Source: Polaromonas sp. (GTDB lineage Bacteria; Pseudomonadota; Gammaproteobacteria; Burkholderiales; Burkholderiaceae_C). From it: a DNA stretch of 36,636 bases. The DNA is taken from contig JANYGP010000007.1 in assembly GCA_025362315.1 (NCBI GenBank), positions 1 to 36,636 on the forward strand, given 5' to 3'. The position numbers and the translations under genes are program-made. The stretch's first letter is position 1, and each line of letters starts with the position of its first letter. The notes under the pieces were generated by a model. That model did not search any database. It had not been told where the DNA came from and saw nothing but the letters and a program-made list of their open reading frames with translations. This document shows, in pieces, positions 17,926 to 25,827 of this stretch.

Positions 17926-18216
17926 TCAGCTCTTTTTTTCCATTGCCATTTTTGATTTTTCTTTGGCAGCATCTGCCAACATGCCCTTCATGCTGGCGCA
18001 GGTGCCTTTGGCCACATATTTCCATTCACCGGTATCCATCGACAGCTTGGACTGGCCCGCACAAGAATGCGTACCTGCCAGGTTGGCACAGTCGTTTTTG
18101 CCGGCTTCGGCAATGCCGTAGCATTTTTCTTTTTCCTGGGCCATGGCAGGCGTTGCCACCAGCAGGGTTGACAACAGAGAAGCTGCAGCAGTGGCAATCA
18201 GGGCGCGTTGGTTCAT
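17926..18216 (-). CDS. bufA: BufA-type bufferin precursor peptide (DUF2282)
   Basis: Exported RiPP precursor of 96 residues. It has a Sec signal peptide ([26 protein letters not shown], cleavage likely after AMA) and four Cys at residues 32, 43, 52 and 73 in the DUF2282 pattern [19 protein letters not shown] and GTC. The C-terminus is rich in Lys and Met. Characterised bufferins bind copper after conversion of core Cys to thiooxazoles (known); the same is inferred here. The gene begins the minus-strand operon bufA-bufB-bufC-doxX. The 122-bp upstream gap probably holds the promoter; I could not assign it confidently. Confidence 0.9.
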   Translation of the reverse strand: MNQRALIATAAASLLSTLLVATPAMAQEKEKCYGIAEAGKNDCANLAGTHSCAGQSKLSMDTGEWKYVAKGTCASMKGMLADAAKEKSKMAMEKKS

Positions 18217-18338
18217 GATGAGTCCTGGGTAAAAGTTGATGAAAATTAAATTTTAAAAGTCAACCATGACAAACGGTTTTTTGTCTGGTTAGGCTTTAGT
18301 CTGGCCTGCCTGGTTTTTCTTACAACTTATTTTTTCCG

Positions 18339-18869
18339 TCACAGCAAATCAGCTATTTTGTCCCAGGCTTGTGGCGGTATGCGGCCCACATAGCGTTCAA
18401 TGACCTTGCCATTTTTATCCAGCAAATACGCAGCCGGCAGCATAGCGTGCTTGCCCAGGTTGTCCTTGTAGCCTGACTCGCCAGTCCACAACTGAACAAA
18501 GCGCTCTTTCACAGGCACAGTGCGCGTGATGATGCGTTCGTAGTCCAGCAGGTCCTGCACGCGGGCATCTGTGCTGACAGCCACAAGCTCAAACGGTTTG
18601 CCCGCCCAGCCTGCGTAGTTGTTGCGCAGCTCGGGCATCTTGTCACGGCACACCGCACAGCCTGTCGACCAGAACATCACCAGAACCACTTTGCCCTTGA
18701 GCATATTCAAATCGAATGGCGTGCCATCGATGGTTTTGCCTTCCAGCTGCAGCAGCATGACAGAAGCTGGCTTGACGGGTACTGCAGCGGTCTGCGCCAC
18801 AACGGGCAACACAAACAGCAGCATTGACAAGGTGGCCAGCAGGCGCTTGCATAACAAAACATGGGGCAT
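18339..18869 (-). CDS. TlpA/AhpC-TSA family periplasmic thioredoxin-like protein
   Basis: Exported thiol-disulfide oxidoreductase of 176 residues. I chose the ATG at 18869 because it starts a signal peptide (LLCKRLLATLSMLLFVLPVVAQ); the longer frame from 18983 crosses the divergent sigma gene start. The thioredoxin fold shows VVLVMFWSTGCAVCRDKMPEL, an active-site CAVC, and a cis-Pro segment MLPAAYLLDKNGK. It lies between the bufferin operon (same strand, 122 bases downstream) and the ECF sigma gene (divergent, 75 bases). It may reduce periplasmic thiols or help precursor redox handling, which is inference from position. Confidence 0.9.
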   Translation of the reverse strand: MPHVLLCKRLLATLSMLLFVLPVVAQTAAVPVKPASVMLLQLEGKTIDGTPFDLNMLKGKVVLVMFWSTGCAVCRDKMPELRNNYAGWAGKPFELVAVSTDARVQDLLDYERIITRTVPVKERFVQLWTGESGYKDNLGKHAMLPAAYLLDKNGKVIERYVGRIPPQAWDKIADLL

Positions 18870-18944
18870 GGCAGACCGCTTTCTTTTTTGATATCGGGTT
18901 GTGGAGTATGCCGCGCAACAAGTCTTGCGGCTAGACTTCGCGCC

Positions 18945-19517
18945 ATGAACACGATGACTTTTGAAAACCAGCTGGTGGAACACCGCGTGTATTTGCTGCG
19001 CTATGCACAGCTGCAGCTGCGCAACCAGGCCTGGGCAGAAGATGCGGTGTCTGAAACTTTACTTGCTGCACTTTCCAAGCCGCAAAGCTTTGGCAATCGC
19101 TCCCAACTCAAAACATGGCTGATCGGCATTCTCAAACACAAGGTGATTGATCTCATCCGCTGCAACACGCGCGAGATGGCCATGGCAGATGCAGAGTCTG
19201 GCAATGACGGCGACGAACTTGACAAACTGGCCTTCAAGGCTGATGGGCATTTCATGGAGCAGCCTGCATCATGGGGTGATCCCCATCAAAATTTACAGCA
19301 GTACCAGTTTTTTGCGGTTCTTGATGCCTGCATGGAGCGGCTGCCGCCCGCCTTGGGTCGACTTTTCCTGATGCGGGAATGGCTGGAACTGTCATCCCAG
19401 GAAATTTGTAAGGAATTGTCATTAACACCGACCAATTTGTATGTGCAATTGCACCGGGCCCGTTTGCGGTTGCAGCAATGTCTGAACATGAACTGGTTTG
19501 GCCAGCCTGCGCCCTGA
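18945..19517 (+). CDS. ECF RNA polymerase sigma factor
   Basis: Extracytoplasmic-function sigma factor of 190 residues. Region 2 is visible (FENQLVEHRVYLLRYAQLQLRNQAWAEDAVSETLLAAL, then SQLKTWLIGILKHKVIDLIR) and region 4 (LPPALGRLFLMREWLELSSQEICKEL, TPTNLYVQLHRARLRLQQCL). I chose the ATG at 18945 (MNTMTFENQL), the usual family start, over the frame-open extension from 18861. A small zinc-finger anti-sigma candidate follows 25 bases later. ECF factors of this kind sit with MNIO/bufferin operons in other proteobacteria; control of the bufferin operon here is inferred. Confidence 0.93.
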   Translation: MNTMTFENQLVEHRVYLLRYAQLQLRNQAWAEDAVSETLLAALSKPQSFGNRSQLKTWLIGILKHKVIDLIRCNTREMAMADAESGNDGDELDKLAFKADGHFMEQPASWGDPHQNLQQYQFFAVLDACMERLPPALGRLFLMREWLELSSQEICKELSLTPTNLYVQLHRARLRLQQCLNMNWFGQPAP

Positions 19518-19542
19518 TATCGACCCCGGACACACGTAGACA

Positions 19543-19758
19543 ATGCAAATCATGCTTTTAAGACGTACCTGCAAACAGGCTGCCGCGCTTGTGATAGCCC
19601 GGGAAGACCGGGTTCTCAAGCTGAACGACCAGCTTGCCCTGAAGCTTCACATGCTGGCCTGCAAGGCATGTCCTGAATTTGAAAATCAGATCCTGACCCT
19701 GCGGGCCGCCATGGGTCACTGGCGCCATTATTCGGCAGGTGATGACGCCGAACGCTGA
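19543..19758 (+). CDS. Small zinc-finger (ZAS/zf-HC2-like) anti-sigma factor candidate
   Basis: A 71-residue soluble protein with the Hx3Cx2C signature (LHMLACKACPEF) and an upstream Cys (RRTCKQA), the zinc-binding anti-sigma pattern. There is no membrane helix, so it would be a cytoplasmic redox- or metal-responsive anti-sigma. It directly follows the ECF sigma gene. An alternative start is the ATG at 19552. The ribosome binding site is weak, which suits translation after the sigma gene. Confidence 0.8.
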   Translation: MQIMLLRRTCKQAAALVIAREDRVLKLNDQLALKLHMLACKACPEFENQILTLRAAMGHWRHYSAGDDAER

Positions 19759-20015
19759 AATGCACACAGCCCACTTTTCATAGCTGGTTACGATAATTGT
19801 GCATGCGCCACCTAACTCACGCATAATCTGTGGGTATAAATTTTGGACGAATTTCCGGATTTTCCAACGGTTTATAAAGGGATGGTGATCGGTCAGTTTC
19901 GCGCGCTGCATGGGTACGGTTAAAAGCGGTACGTTTGAAAATTTGTTGTGCTGACGGGGCTCGATTGCTTTTTGTCGATCGATTTTGATTGGCGTGTTTT
20001 TAGAGGAGTCCCTTC
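19759..20015 (+). promoter_or_regulatory. Leader region of the RNA-binding protein gene
   Basis: The 257-base gap holds no convincing gene. It is richer in A+T than its surroundings and ends in a good Shine-Dalgarno (GAGGAG, 20003-20008) before the ATG at 20016. It therefore probably carries the promoter and a 5' leader of the RRM gene. I could not fix a -35/-10 pair. Long leaders are common for cold-induced RNA-binding protein genes, but nothing in the sequence proves that here. Confidence 0.3.
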
Positions 20016-20534
20016 ATGGGCAACAAACTTTACGTCGGCAATTTGCCATATTCGGTCCGCGATGAAGACCTGCAACAGTCCTTTGGCCAATTCGGCGCTG
20101 TGACCAGCGCCAAGGTCATGATGGAACGCGATACCGGCCGCTCAAAAGGCTTTGGTTTTGTGGAGATGGGCAGCGACGCCGAAGCACAGGCAGCCATTAC
20201 CGGCATGAATGGTCAGCCACTGGGCGGCCGCAGCGTTGTTGTCAATGAAGCCCGGCCCATGGAAGCCCGTCCGCCCCGCACAGGGGGTGGTGGCTTTGGT
20301 GGCGGTGGTAGTGGCTATGGCGGCGGTGGCGGCGGTGACCGTTCAGGTGGCGGCGGCTACGGCGGTGGCGGCGGCGGCGACCGTTCAGGTGGCGGCGGCT
20401 ACGGTGGCGGTGGCGGTCGTTCAGGCGGAGGTGGCGGTGACGGCGGCTTTCGCAGCCCATATGGCGGCGGCGGTGGTGGCGGCCGTTCAGGTGGCGGTGG
20501 TGGTGGTGGTGGCGGCGGCAGGGGCGGCTACTAG
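20016..20534 (+). CDS. Glycine-rich RRM RNA-binding protein
   Basis: A single RNA-recognition motif plus a glycine-rich tail, 172 residues. RNP2 is LYVGNL (5-10) and RNP1 is KGFGFVEM (44-51). From about residue 90 the protein is nearly pure Gly with Ser, Tyr, Arg and Asp, including a 14-residue unit (DRSGGGGYGGGGGG) encoded by a 42-bp DNA repeat. Such proteins bind single-stranded RNA and are often cold-induced in cyanobacteria and betaproteobacteria (known). The gene stands alone between a leader and a strong terminator. The repeated tail may vary in length between strains. Confidence 0.95.
   Translation: MGNKLYVGNLPYSVRDEDLQQSFGQFGAVTSAKVMMERDTGRSKGFGFVEMGSDAEAQAAITGMNGQPLGGRSVVVNEARPMEARPPRTGGGGFGGGGSGYGGGGGGDRSGGGGYGGGGGGDRSGGGGYGGGGGRSGGGGGDGGFRSPYGGGGGGGRSGGGGGGGGGGRGGY
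20337..20420 (+). repeat. 42-bp coding repeats in the glycine-rich tail
   Basis: The block beginning GACCGTTCAGGTGGCGGCGG at 20337 recurs at 20379, a period of 42 bases (14 codons), with a degenerate continuation near 20418. It encodes DRSGGGGYGGGGGG units of the RRM protein. Confidence 0.7.
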
Positions 20535-20583
20535 GTCGTTTCAGATTTCCTGCCAACCTCAAACCATCTGGTTTCAGTTTGAC

Positions 20584-20619
20584 AAAAAGGCTTCAAGACG
20601 AAAGTTTTGAAGCCTTTTT
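20584..20619. terminator. Rho-independent terminator after the RRM gene (bidirectional)
   Basis: The arms AAAAAGGCTTCAA (20584-20596) and TTGAAGCCTTTTT (20607-20619) pair fully around a 10-base loop, and the 3' arm ends in five T. On the other strand the A-run becomes a T-run, so it can also end transcription of the convergent SDR operon. Confidence 0.9.
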
Positions 20620-20646
20620 AATGTCTAAATGACAATCAAATCATGC

Positions 20647-20699
20647 TTTAAGCCAATTAAATCGGGCGTTGGCAGCTCCTGATTTAATAGCATCCAGCT
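20647..20699 (-). repeat. Intergenic GCTATT repeat copy between convergent genes
   Basis: On the minus strand it contains GCTATT, 8 bases and AGCTGCCAACGCCCG, followed by an A/T-rich arm and TTGGCTT. It aligns over about 50 bases with the copy at 30484-30536 and more loosely with that at 15698. It lies between the RRM gene (+) and the SDR gene (-). Confidence 0.65.
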
Positions 20700-20706
20700 T
20701 TAATAT

Positions 20707-21483
20707 TCAGTAGTCAGTTTGTCGCGGTTTGCGTGCACGTCCGGCCAGCGCCCTGTCAAACAGCGCATTTGGTAGCACCCGCAGCAGCTTGGCCACCACA
20801 CCCATTTGCCAGGGAATCACCCGGTAGCTCGCACCGGCTTCAATGGCCTGAAAAGCTTTTTCAGCAAAAGCCCCAGCTTGCATTAAAAACGGCATGGCAT
20901 AGCTGTTTTTCCGGGTCAGGGGCGTATCGATGTAGCCGGGGCAAATGGTCACGACTTTCACCCCAGCCGCCTTGAGCTCACCGCGCAGGCTTTCGCAGTA
21001 TGCGATCACTGCAGCCTTGCTGGCGCAATACGCGCCATGCCCGGGCAGCCCACGTATGCCGGCCACGCTGCCAATGCCCACCAGCGTGCCTGAACCGCGG
21101 TGCACCATGGCGCTGATAAATGGATGGAATGTGGCTGCCACGCCAGTGTTGTTGGTGGCAAAGGTTTTGGCCATCACCGCCAGGTCTTGCCGCATCGCGC
21201 TGTCCATGCCAATGCTAATGCCGGCGTTGGCAATCACCACATCCGGGATACCCTGACGGGACATACAGGCCTGCCCCGCTGCCACAATGGCGTCGCTGTC
21301 CGAAACATCTGCACTATAAATTTCATAGCTGCCAGCGCCAATTCTCATTGCGCCAGCCCATGCTTTTACATCATCCGTACGGCGTGCAACCAGCGCCAGG
21401 CGGTAGCCGGACCGGTGAAACCTGAGCGCAAGGGCCTGACCAATCCCGCTGGATGCGCCGGTGATAAAAACAAGCGGATTCAT
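20707..21483 (-). CDS. Short-chain dehydrogenase/reductase (SDR)
   Basis: NAD(P)-dependent oxidoreductase of 258 residues with a classical Rossmann fold: cofactor motif TGASSGIG (8-15), NAG (IANAGIS), catalytic Ser (GIGSVAGI) and YxxxK (AYCASK), and PG motif (CPGYIDTPL). The substrate is unknown. It overlaps lptC by 4 bases (ATGA) and is last in the kdsD-kdsC-lptC-SDR operon, where lptA would often be expected. A role in envelope lipid or sugar metabolism is possible but rests only on position. Confidence 0.93.
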   Translation of the reverse strand: MNPLVFITGASSGIGQALALRFHRSGYRLALVARRTDDVKAWAGAMRIGAGSYEIYSADVSDSDAIVAAGQACMSRQGIPDVVIANAGISIGMDSAMRQDLAVMAKTFATNNTGVAATFHPFISAMVHRGSGTLVGIGSVAGIRGLPGHGAYCASKAAVIAYCESLRGELKAAGVKVVTICPGYIDTPLTRKNSYAMPFLMQAGAFAEKAFQAIEAGASYRVIPWQMGVVAKLLRVLPNALFDRALAGRARKPRQTDY

Positions 21484-22217
21484 GGCTTGCCAGCGCTGCG
21501 AGTGCCAGTGCCAGTGCCAATGCCAATGCCAATGCCAATGCCAGTGCCAGTGCCAGTGCCAGTGTTGATGTTGGTATTGGTGTGTGGCACCAGCACCGCC
21601 CTGACCCGCCCTTTCAGCTCAGCAATGCCTGTCACGTTGCTGTATGCCAGGCTGTCGCCGGTGAACTGGTCATTGCCGCGTGTCAGCAGTACCGGCTTGT
21701 GTGATTTGACCCGCTCTTCATTGACAAACGCGTGCAAAAACTCGCCTGCAAATGTCATTTTTGGCAACACTTTGCCGTCTGGTCCCGGCGCAGCTTCGCG
21801 GACAACCAGCGCGTTGCCCATCAACTGCACCTCGGAGCCATCGCCATTGCTCAATGCCAGCTTGCCGGTGGATGTGGTCACGCGGTTTTGCTCTCCAATC
21901 GAGCGGATGCGTGGCTGGTCAATTTCAAGAAAATCCGTGTCCACATAATGGCGCGCCTCCAGGCCATTGACCTCGCTTTTGAGCAGACCGGTTTCATCAA
22001 ACGATCTGATCGTGAATTGCCGCATGAAGTAATCAATGTCGTTTTTAACCGATTGCGCGGCTGCAGGTATTGCAGCAGTGGGCGCATTGCGCTGCAGCCA
22101 GTAGGTGCCCAGTGCCAGCACAGCCATCATCGTCAAGGGCAGGTAAATGGACACACGGTCCCAGGCACGCTGCAATCGGTGCACAAGCCTCATGCGCAAT
22201 CCACTTGACTGACTCAT
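21480..22217 (-). CDS. lptC: LPS export protein LptC with repeat-encoded C-terminal tail
   Basis: Bitopic inner-membrane protein of the Lpt transenvelope bridge that passes LPS to LptA (known). It shows one TM helix (YLPLTMMAVLALGTYWLQR) and the periplasmic beta-jellyroll (YFMRQFTIRSFDETGLLKSEVNGLEARHYVDTDFLEIDQPRI; LTRGNDQFTGDSLAYSNVTGIAELKGRVRAVL). It is 245 residues, longer than the roughly 190-210 usual. The excess is a low-complexity Thr-Gly/Ile-Gly tail encoded by ten hexanucleotides at 21502-21561. It overlaps kdsC and the SDR gene by 4 bases each. Confidence 0.94.
   Translation of the reverse strand: MSQSSGLRMRLVHRLQRAWDRVSIYLPLTMMAVLALGTYWLQRNAPTAAIPAAAQSVKNDIDYFMRQFTIRSFDETGLLKSEVNGLEARHYVDTDFLEIDQPRIRSIGEQNRVTTSTGKLALSNGDGSEVQLMGNALVVREAAPGPDGKVLPKMTFAGEFLHAFVNEERVKSHKPVLLTRGNDQFTGDSLAYSNVTGIAELKGRVRAVLVPHTNTNINTGTGTGTGIGIGIGIGTGTGTRSAGKP
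21502..21561. repeat. Hexanucleotide tandem repeat (RTGCCA)x10 in the lptC 3' end
   Basis: Ten uninterrupted 6-base units on the plus strand: three GTGCCA, four ATGCCA, three GTGCCA, then degenerate units to about 21590. On the coding strand they give Thr-Gly and Ile-Gly dipeptides. Gain or loss of units keeps the frame, so the tail can vary in length without killing LptC. Confidence 0.95.
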
Positions 22218-22756
22218 GCGGTGTACTTCTCAAGCAGGCTGGCATACCGGCCACTGGCAACCAGCAACACATCGCAAAATGCCCGTGCTGCGCCATGTCC
22301 GCCGCGCTCGGCAGTCACGTGCATTGCCTGGGCTTTGACTTCAACATGCGCATTGGCGGGTGCGCAGCTGAAAGCAGCGTGCCGCATGACTGGCAAGTCA
22401 GGCCAGTCATCACCCATGGCGGCGGTTTGCTGCCAACTCAAACCCAGTGCTTTTAATGTCATGTTCGCTGCTGGCAATTTGTCTTCACATCCAAAGTGGA
22501 CGTGGGCAATGCCAAGCGCTTCAAGGCGGACTCGAAGCGCCGGGCTGTCGCGCCCCGTGATGACAGCTGGCGTGATGCCGGCTTGTTGCAGCAGCTTCAA
22601 ACCGTGGCCATCGAGCGTGTTGAACCGCTTCAGCGTCTCGCCCTTCCCGGTCATGTACAGACCGCCATCGGTCAACACGCCGTCCACATCAAAAAAAGCA
22701 ATCTTGATGTTTTGCGCCTTGAGCAGGAGTTCGGGAGGATAGTCAATAGCAGGCAT
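22214..22756 (-). CDS. kdsC: 3-deoxy-D-manno-octulosonate 8-phosphate phosphatase
   Basis: HAD-family phosphatase that dephosphorylates Kdo-8-phosphate in LPS core synthesis (known). Motif I is FFDVDGVLTDGGLY (nucleophile D23, general acid D25), motif II-like ITGRDS, and motif III/IV AAMGDDWPDLPVM. I chose the ATG at 22756 (180 residues) because AAGGTGAT lies a few bases upstream and the family starts there; the longer frame from 22807 lies inside kdsD. It follows kdsD by 2 bases and overlaps lptC by 4. Confidence 0.95.
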   Translation of the reverse strand: MPAIDYPPELLLKAQNIKIAFFDVDGVLTDGGLYMTGKGETLKRFNTLDGHGLKLLQQAGITPAVITGRDSPALRVRLEALGIAHVHFGCEDKLPAANMTLKALGLSWQQTAAMGDDWPDLPVMRHAAFSCAPANAHVEVKAQAMHVTAERGGHGAARAFCDVLLVASGRYASLLEKYTA

Positions 22757-22758
22757 GC

Positions 22759-23772
22759 TCAGATCACCTTGGCTCGCATCAAGTCGTTTGTGTTCAATGC
22801 TCCGCACAGTATGTCTTGTTCATCCACCACCAGCACACTGGTGATTTGGCACTGCTCCATCAGCGCCACGGCATGCACTGCCAGCTTGTCTGCCTGCACT
22901 GTTTGCGGGTTGGCGTGCATCACATCGCCTGCACATTTGCTGCGCAGATCAGCGCCCTTTTCAACCAGGCGGCGCAAGTCGCCGTCGGTAAAAATGCCCA
23001 GCAATTTGCCACTGTCATCTGTCACGGCTGCAGCGCCCAGTCCTTTGCTGCTCATCTCGCGCATCAGTTCGCTGAAGCTGGTATTGAGCCTGACTGCAGG
23101 TACCTGCACGCCATGGCGCATCACGTCGCGTACGTGGGTCAGCAGCTTGCGGCCCAGCGCACCGCCCGGGTGCGATCGGGCAAAGTCTTCCTCTTTGAAT
23201 CCGCGTGCATCCAGCAGTGCCACAGCCAATGCGTCGCCCATGGCCAGCTGGGCAGTGGTGCTGGCAGTGGGTGCCAGGCTCAAGGGGCAAGCTTCTTTTT
23301 CGACACTGCTGTCCAGCACAACCTCGGCCTGGCGCGCGAGAGTGGAATTCCCTGCACCGGTGATGGCAATCAGTCTGACCGCCAGTCGTTGGATAGCGGG
23401 CAGCAAGGTGGTCAACTCGTCAACCTCGCCGCTGTTGGAAATCGCCAGCACCAGGTCGTCAGGCGTGATCATCCCCAGATCGCCGTGGCTGGCTTCTGCC
23501 GGATGAACAAACAGGGCTGGCGTGCCGGTAGAAGCCAGCGTGGCTGCTATTTTTCGCCCGATGTGGCCACTTTTTCCCATGCCCATCACCACCACGCGGC
23601 CGCGGCAGGCCAGCATGAGCTGAACTGCCTGCCCAAACTCAGGGCCAACCCGCCCGGCCAGGCACAGCACTGCCGCCGCTTCAATCTCAAAGGTTTTACG
23701 GGCCAAAGACTGGGCCTGGGCAGCATCGAACGGGGCGACTTCTACTTGCATGCAGCATTCTATCGATGCCAT
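22759..23772 (-). CDS. kdsD: D-arabinose 5-phosphate isomerase (KpsF/GutQ family)
   Basis: Isomerase supplying arabinose 5-phosphate for Kdo synthesis (known). The SIS domain is visible (GRVVVMGMGKSGHIGRKIAATLASTGTPALFVHPAEASHGDLGM), as are the catalytic HPGGALGRKL segment and two CBS domains at the C-terminus (AAVTDDSGKLLGIFTDGDLRRL; VVDEQDILCGALNTNDLMRA). The ATG at 23772 gives 337 residues. A downstream ATG at 23751 (330 residues) and an upstream ATG at 23811 are possible; none has a clear Shine-Dalgarno. It is the first gene of the operon with kdsC and lptC, divergent from the Kef-type antiporter. Confidence 0.92.
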   Translation of the reverse strand: MASIECCMQVEVAPFDAAQAQSLARKTFEIEAAAVLCLAGRVGPEFGQAVQLMLACRGRVVVMGMGKSGHIGRKIAATLASTGTPALFVHPAEASHGDLGMITPDDLVLAISNSGEVDELTTLLPAIQRLAVRLIAITGAGNSTLARQAEVVLDSSVEKEACPLSLAPTASTTAQLAMGDALAVALLDARGFKEEDFARSHPGGALGRKLLTHVRDVMRHGVQVPAVRLNTSFSELMREMSSKGLGAAAVTDDSGKLLGIFTDGDLRRLVEKGADLRSKCAGDVMHANPQTVQADKLAVHAVALMEQCQITSVLVVDEQDILCGALNTNDLMRAKVI

Positions 23773-23817
23773 CACAGCGCAGGGCAAAACCCCAGCCAAC
23801 ACGTTTAACATTCAACC

Positions 23818-25827
23818 ATGAGTGGCCTTGAACTGACATTGTTGTACCTGCTGGCAGCTGTGCTGGGGGTCACGCTTTTCCGCTGGCTGAAGCTGCCGCC
23901 CATGCTGGGTTATCTGGCGGTCGGCGTGGTGATTGGCCCGCATGCACTGGCATTGAGCAACAACGCAGAGGCTGTGCGCCACCTCGGTGAATTTGGCGTG
24001 GTGTTTTTGATGTTTGTGATTGGGCTTGAATTCAACTTGCCCAAGCTGCGCTCGATGCGGGGGCACGTGTTTGGTCTGGGCTTGCTGCAGGTTCTGCTGA
24101 CTGTGGTGCTGGGCACTGCAGCGTCTGTGCTGCTGGCTTTGGCAGTGCCCCAGGTTTGGGCCATGCCGTGGCAGACAGCGCTGGCATTGTCTGGCGCGAT
24201 GGTCATGAGCAGCACGGCCATTGTGGTCAAGCTGCTGTCTGAGCGGCTGGAGCTGGAGTCTGAACACGGCAAGCGAATCATGGGTGTGCTGCTGTTTCAG
24301 GACCTGGCGGTGGTGCCGCTGCTGGTGCTGATTCCAGCACTGGGCTCATCGCCAGACAAGCTGCTGATGGCTTTGAGCATTGCTGCCCTGAAGGCGACGT
24401 TGCTGGTCGGTTTGCTGCTGACCGGCGGTCAGCGCGTGATGCGCTGGTGGCTAACCCTGGTGGCGCGGCGCAAGAGCGAAGAGCTGTTTGTGCTCAATTT
24501 GCTGCTGGTCACGCTGGCCTTGAGCTGGCTGACCGAAATGGCCGGCTTGAGCCTGGCGCTGGGCGCTTTTATTGCAGGCATGCTGATTTCAGAAACGCAA
24601 TTCAAGCACCAGGTAGAAACCGACATCCGGCCTTTTCACGATGTGCTCCTGGGCCTGTTTTTCATCAGCATCGGCATGATGCTGGACTGGCACATAGTGC
24701 TGGAACGCTGGGCACTGGTACTGCTGCTGGCCACGCTGCCAGTGGTCTTCAAGCTGCTGCTGATCACTGGCCTGGCCCGCATTCTGGGAGCAACAGCGGG
24801 CGTGTCCTTGCGGACCGGCCTGTACCTGGCGCAAGCCGGTGAGTTTGGCTTTGTTCTGTTGACACTGGCCAATGAGAGCCGCCTGGTGCCGCCTGATTTG
24901 CTGAACCCGATTCTGGCCAGCATGGTGCTGTCCATGCTGGCCACGCCTTTTATTGTTTTGTACAGCAACACCATTGTCATGAAACTGGTCGCCAGTGAAT
25001 GGCTGCAGCAGTCACTGCAAATGACCAGTATTGCGCGCAAGTCAATCAACACCAGCAAGCATGTCATCATTTGCGGTTACGGCCGTTGCGGGCAAAACCT
25101 GGGGCACATGCTGGAGCAGGAGAGCATTCAGTACATGGCGCTTGACCTGGACCCGGACCGCGTGCGACAAGCTGCAGCAGCCGGTGACTCGGTGGTGTTT
25201 GGCGACGCCGTGCGCCTGCAGGCTCTGATGGCAGCTGGCCTGGCACGCGCCAGTGCCGTTGTTGTGACTTATCTGGACACTGCCAGCGCTTTAAAAGTGC
25301 TGGCTAACGTGCGCACCCATGCGCCCAGCGTGCCCGTGATTGTGCGCACCGTGGATGACCACGACCTGGAAAAACTGCGAACTGCAGGCGCCACCGAAGT
25401 CGTGCCCGAAGCGATTGAAGGCAGCCTGATGCTGGCCAGTCACGCACTTGCGCTGGTCGGCGTGCCCATGCGCCGCGTGATCCGGGTGGTGCAGGACCAG
25501 CGGGACAAGCGCTACAACTTGCTGCGCGGCTACTTTCGCGGTGCTGACGATGACACGGCCGATGAGCATGACGAGGAGCGCTGGAGCACCGTCACACTAC
25601 CCTTGGACAGCAAATCCACCGGCCAGACACTCGCCTGGCTGGCGCTGGACCGGCAGGACGTGCGTATTGTCAGTTTGCGCCGACGCGATGGCAAAGTACT
25701 CCAGCTGCACGGTGATTTGTTGCTGGAAGGTGGAGATACGCTGGTATTGTCTGGCAAGCCCGAAGCACTTGCAGGCGCTGAAGAAAAACTGCTGCGCGGC
25801 CTGCCCATGCATCGGACAAACGGATGA
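23818..25827 (+). CDS. Monovalent cation:proton antiporter-2 (KefB/KefC-like) with RCK domains
   Basis: CPA2-family antiporter or K+ efflux protein, 669 residues. The first 400 residues are hydrophobic with about 12 helices (LKLPPMLGYLAVGVVIGP, MFVIGLEFNLPKLR, SSTAIVVKLLSE, QDLAVVPLLVLIPALG, AGEFGFVLL). A TrkA-N/RCK domain starts near residue 416 (HVIICGYGRCGQNLGHML, with GxGxxG) and ends about 540. A TrkA-C domain occupies the last 70 residues (GQTLAWLALDRQDVRIVSLRR, LLEGGDTLVLSGKPEAL). Divergence from kdsD is a frequent arrangement in this group as I recall it. Ion specificity cannot be told. It overlaps the next gene by 4 bases. Confidence 0.93.
   Translation: MSGLELTLLYLLAAVLGVTLFRWLKLPPMLGYLAVGVVIGPHALALSNNAEAVRHLGEFGVVFLMFVIGLEFNLPKLRSMRGHVFGLGLLQVLLTVVLGTAASVLLALAVPQVWAMPWQTALALSGAMVMSSTAIVVKLLSERLELESEHGKRIMGVLLFQDLAVVPLLVLIPALGSSPDKLLMALSIAALKATLLVGLLLTGGQRVMRWWLTLVARRKSEELFVLNLLLVTLALSWLTEMAGLSLALGAFIAGMLISETQFKHQVETDIRPFHDVLLGLFFISIGMMLDWHIVLERWALVLLLATLPVVFKLLLITGLARILGATAGVSLRTGLYLAQAGEFGFVLLTLANESRLVPPDLLNPILASMVLSMLATPFIVLYSNTIVMKLVASEWLQQSLQMTSIARKSINTSKHVIICGYGRCGQNLGHMLEQESIQYMALDLDPDRVRQAAAAGDSVVFGDAVRLQALMAAGLARASAVVVTYLDTASALKVLANVRTHAPSVPVIVRTVDDHDLEKLRTAGATEVVPEAIEGSLMLASHALALVGVPMRRVIRVVQDQRDKRYNLLRGYFRGADDDTADEHDEERWSTVTLPLDSKSTGQTLAWLALDRQDVRIVSLRRRDGKVLQLHGDLLLEGGDTLVLSGKPEALAGAEEKLLRGLPMHRTNG

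Noticed and set aside
18217..18338. A sigma-70 promoter TTGACT...CATCAA upstream of bufA
   Set aside because: The -35 is fair but the -10 is poor. An ECF-type promoter is equally possible, so I do not list either as a feature.
20242..20562. His/Arg-rich antisense frame opposite the RRM gene
   Set aside because: It is the complement of glycine codons (GGC/GGT) in the repeat tail and not a gene.
21100..21948. Plus-strand frame with a VPVPMPMPMPMPVPVPVP tract
   Set aside because: It is the antisense reading of the hexanucleotide repeat in lptC, which is a clear gene on the other strand.
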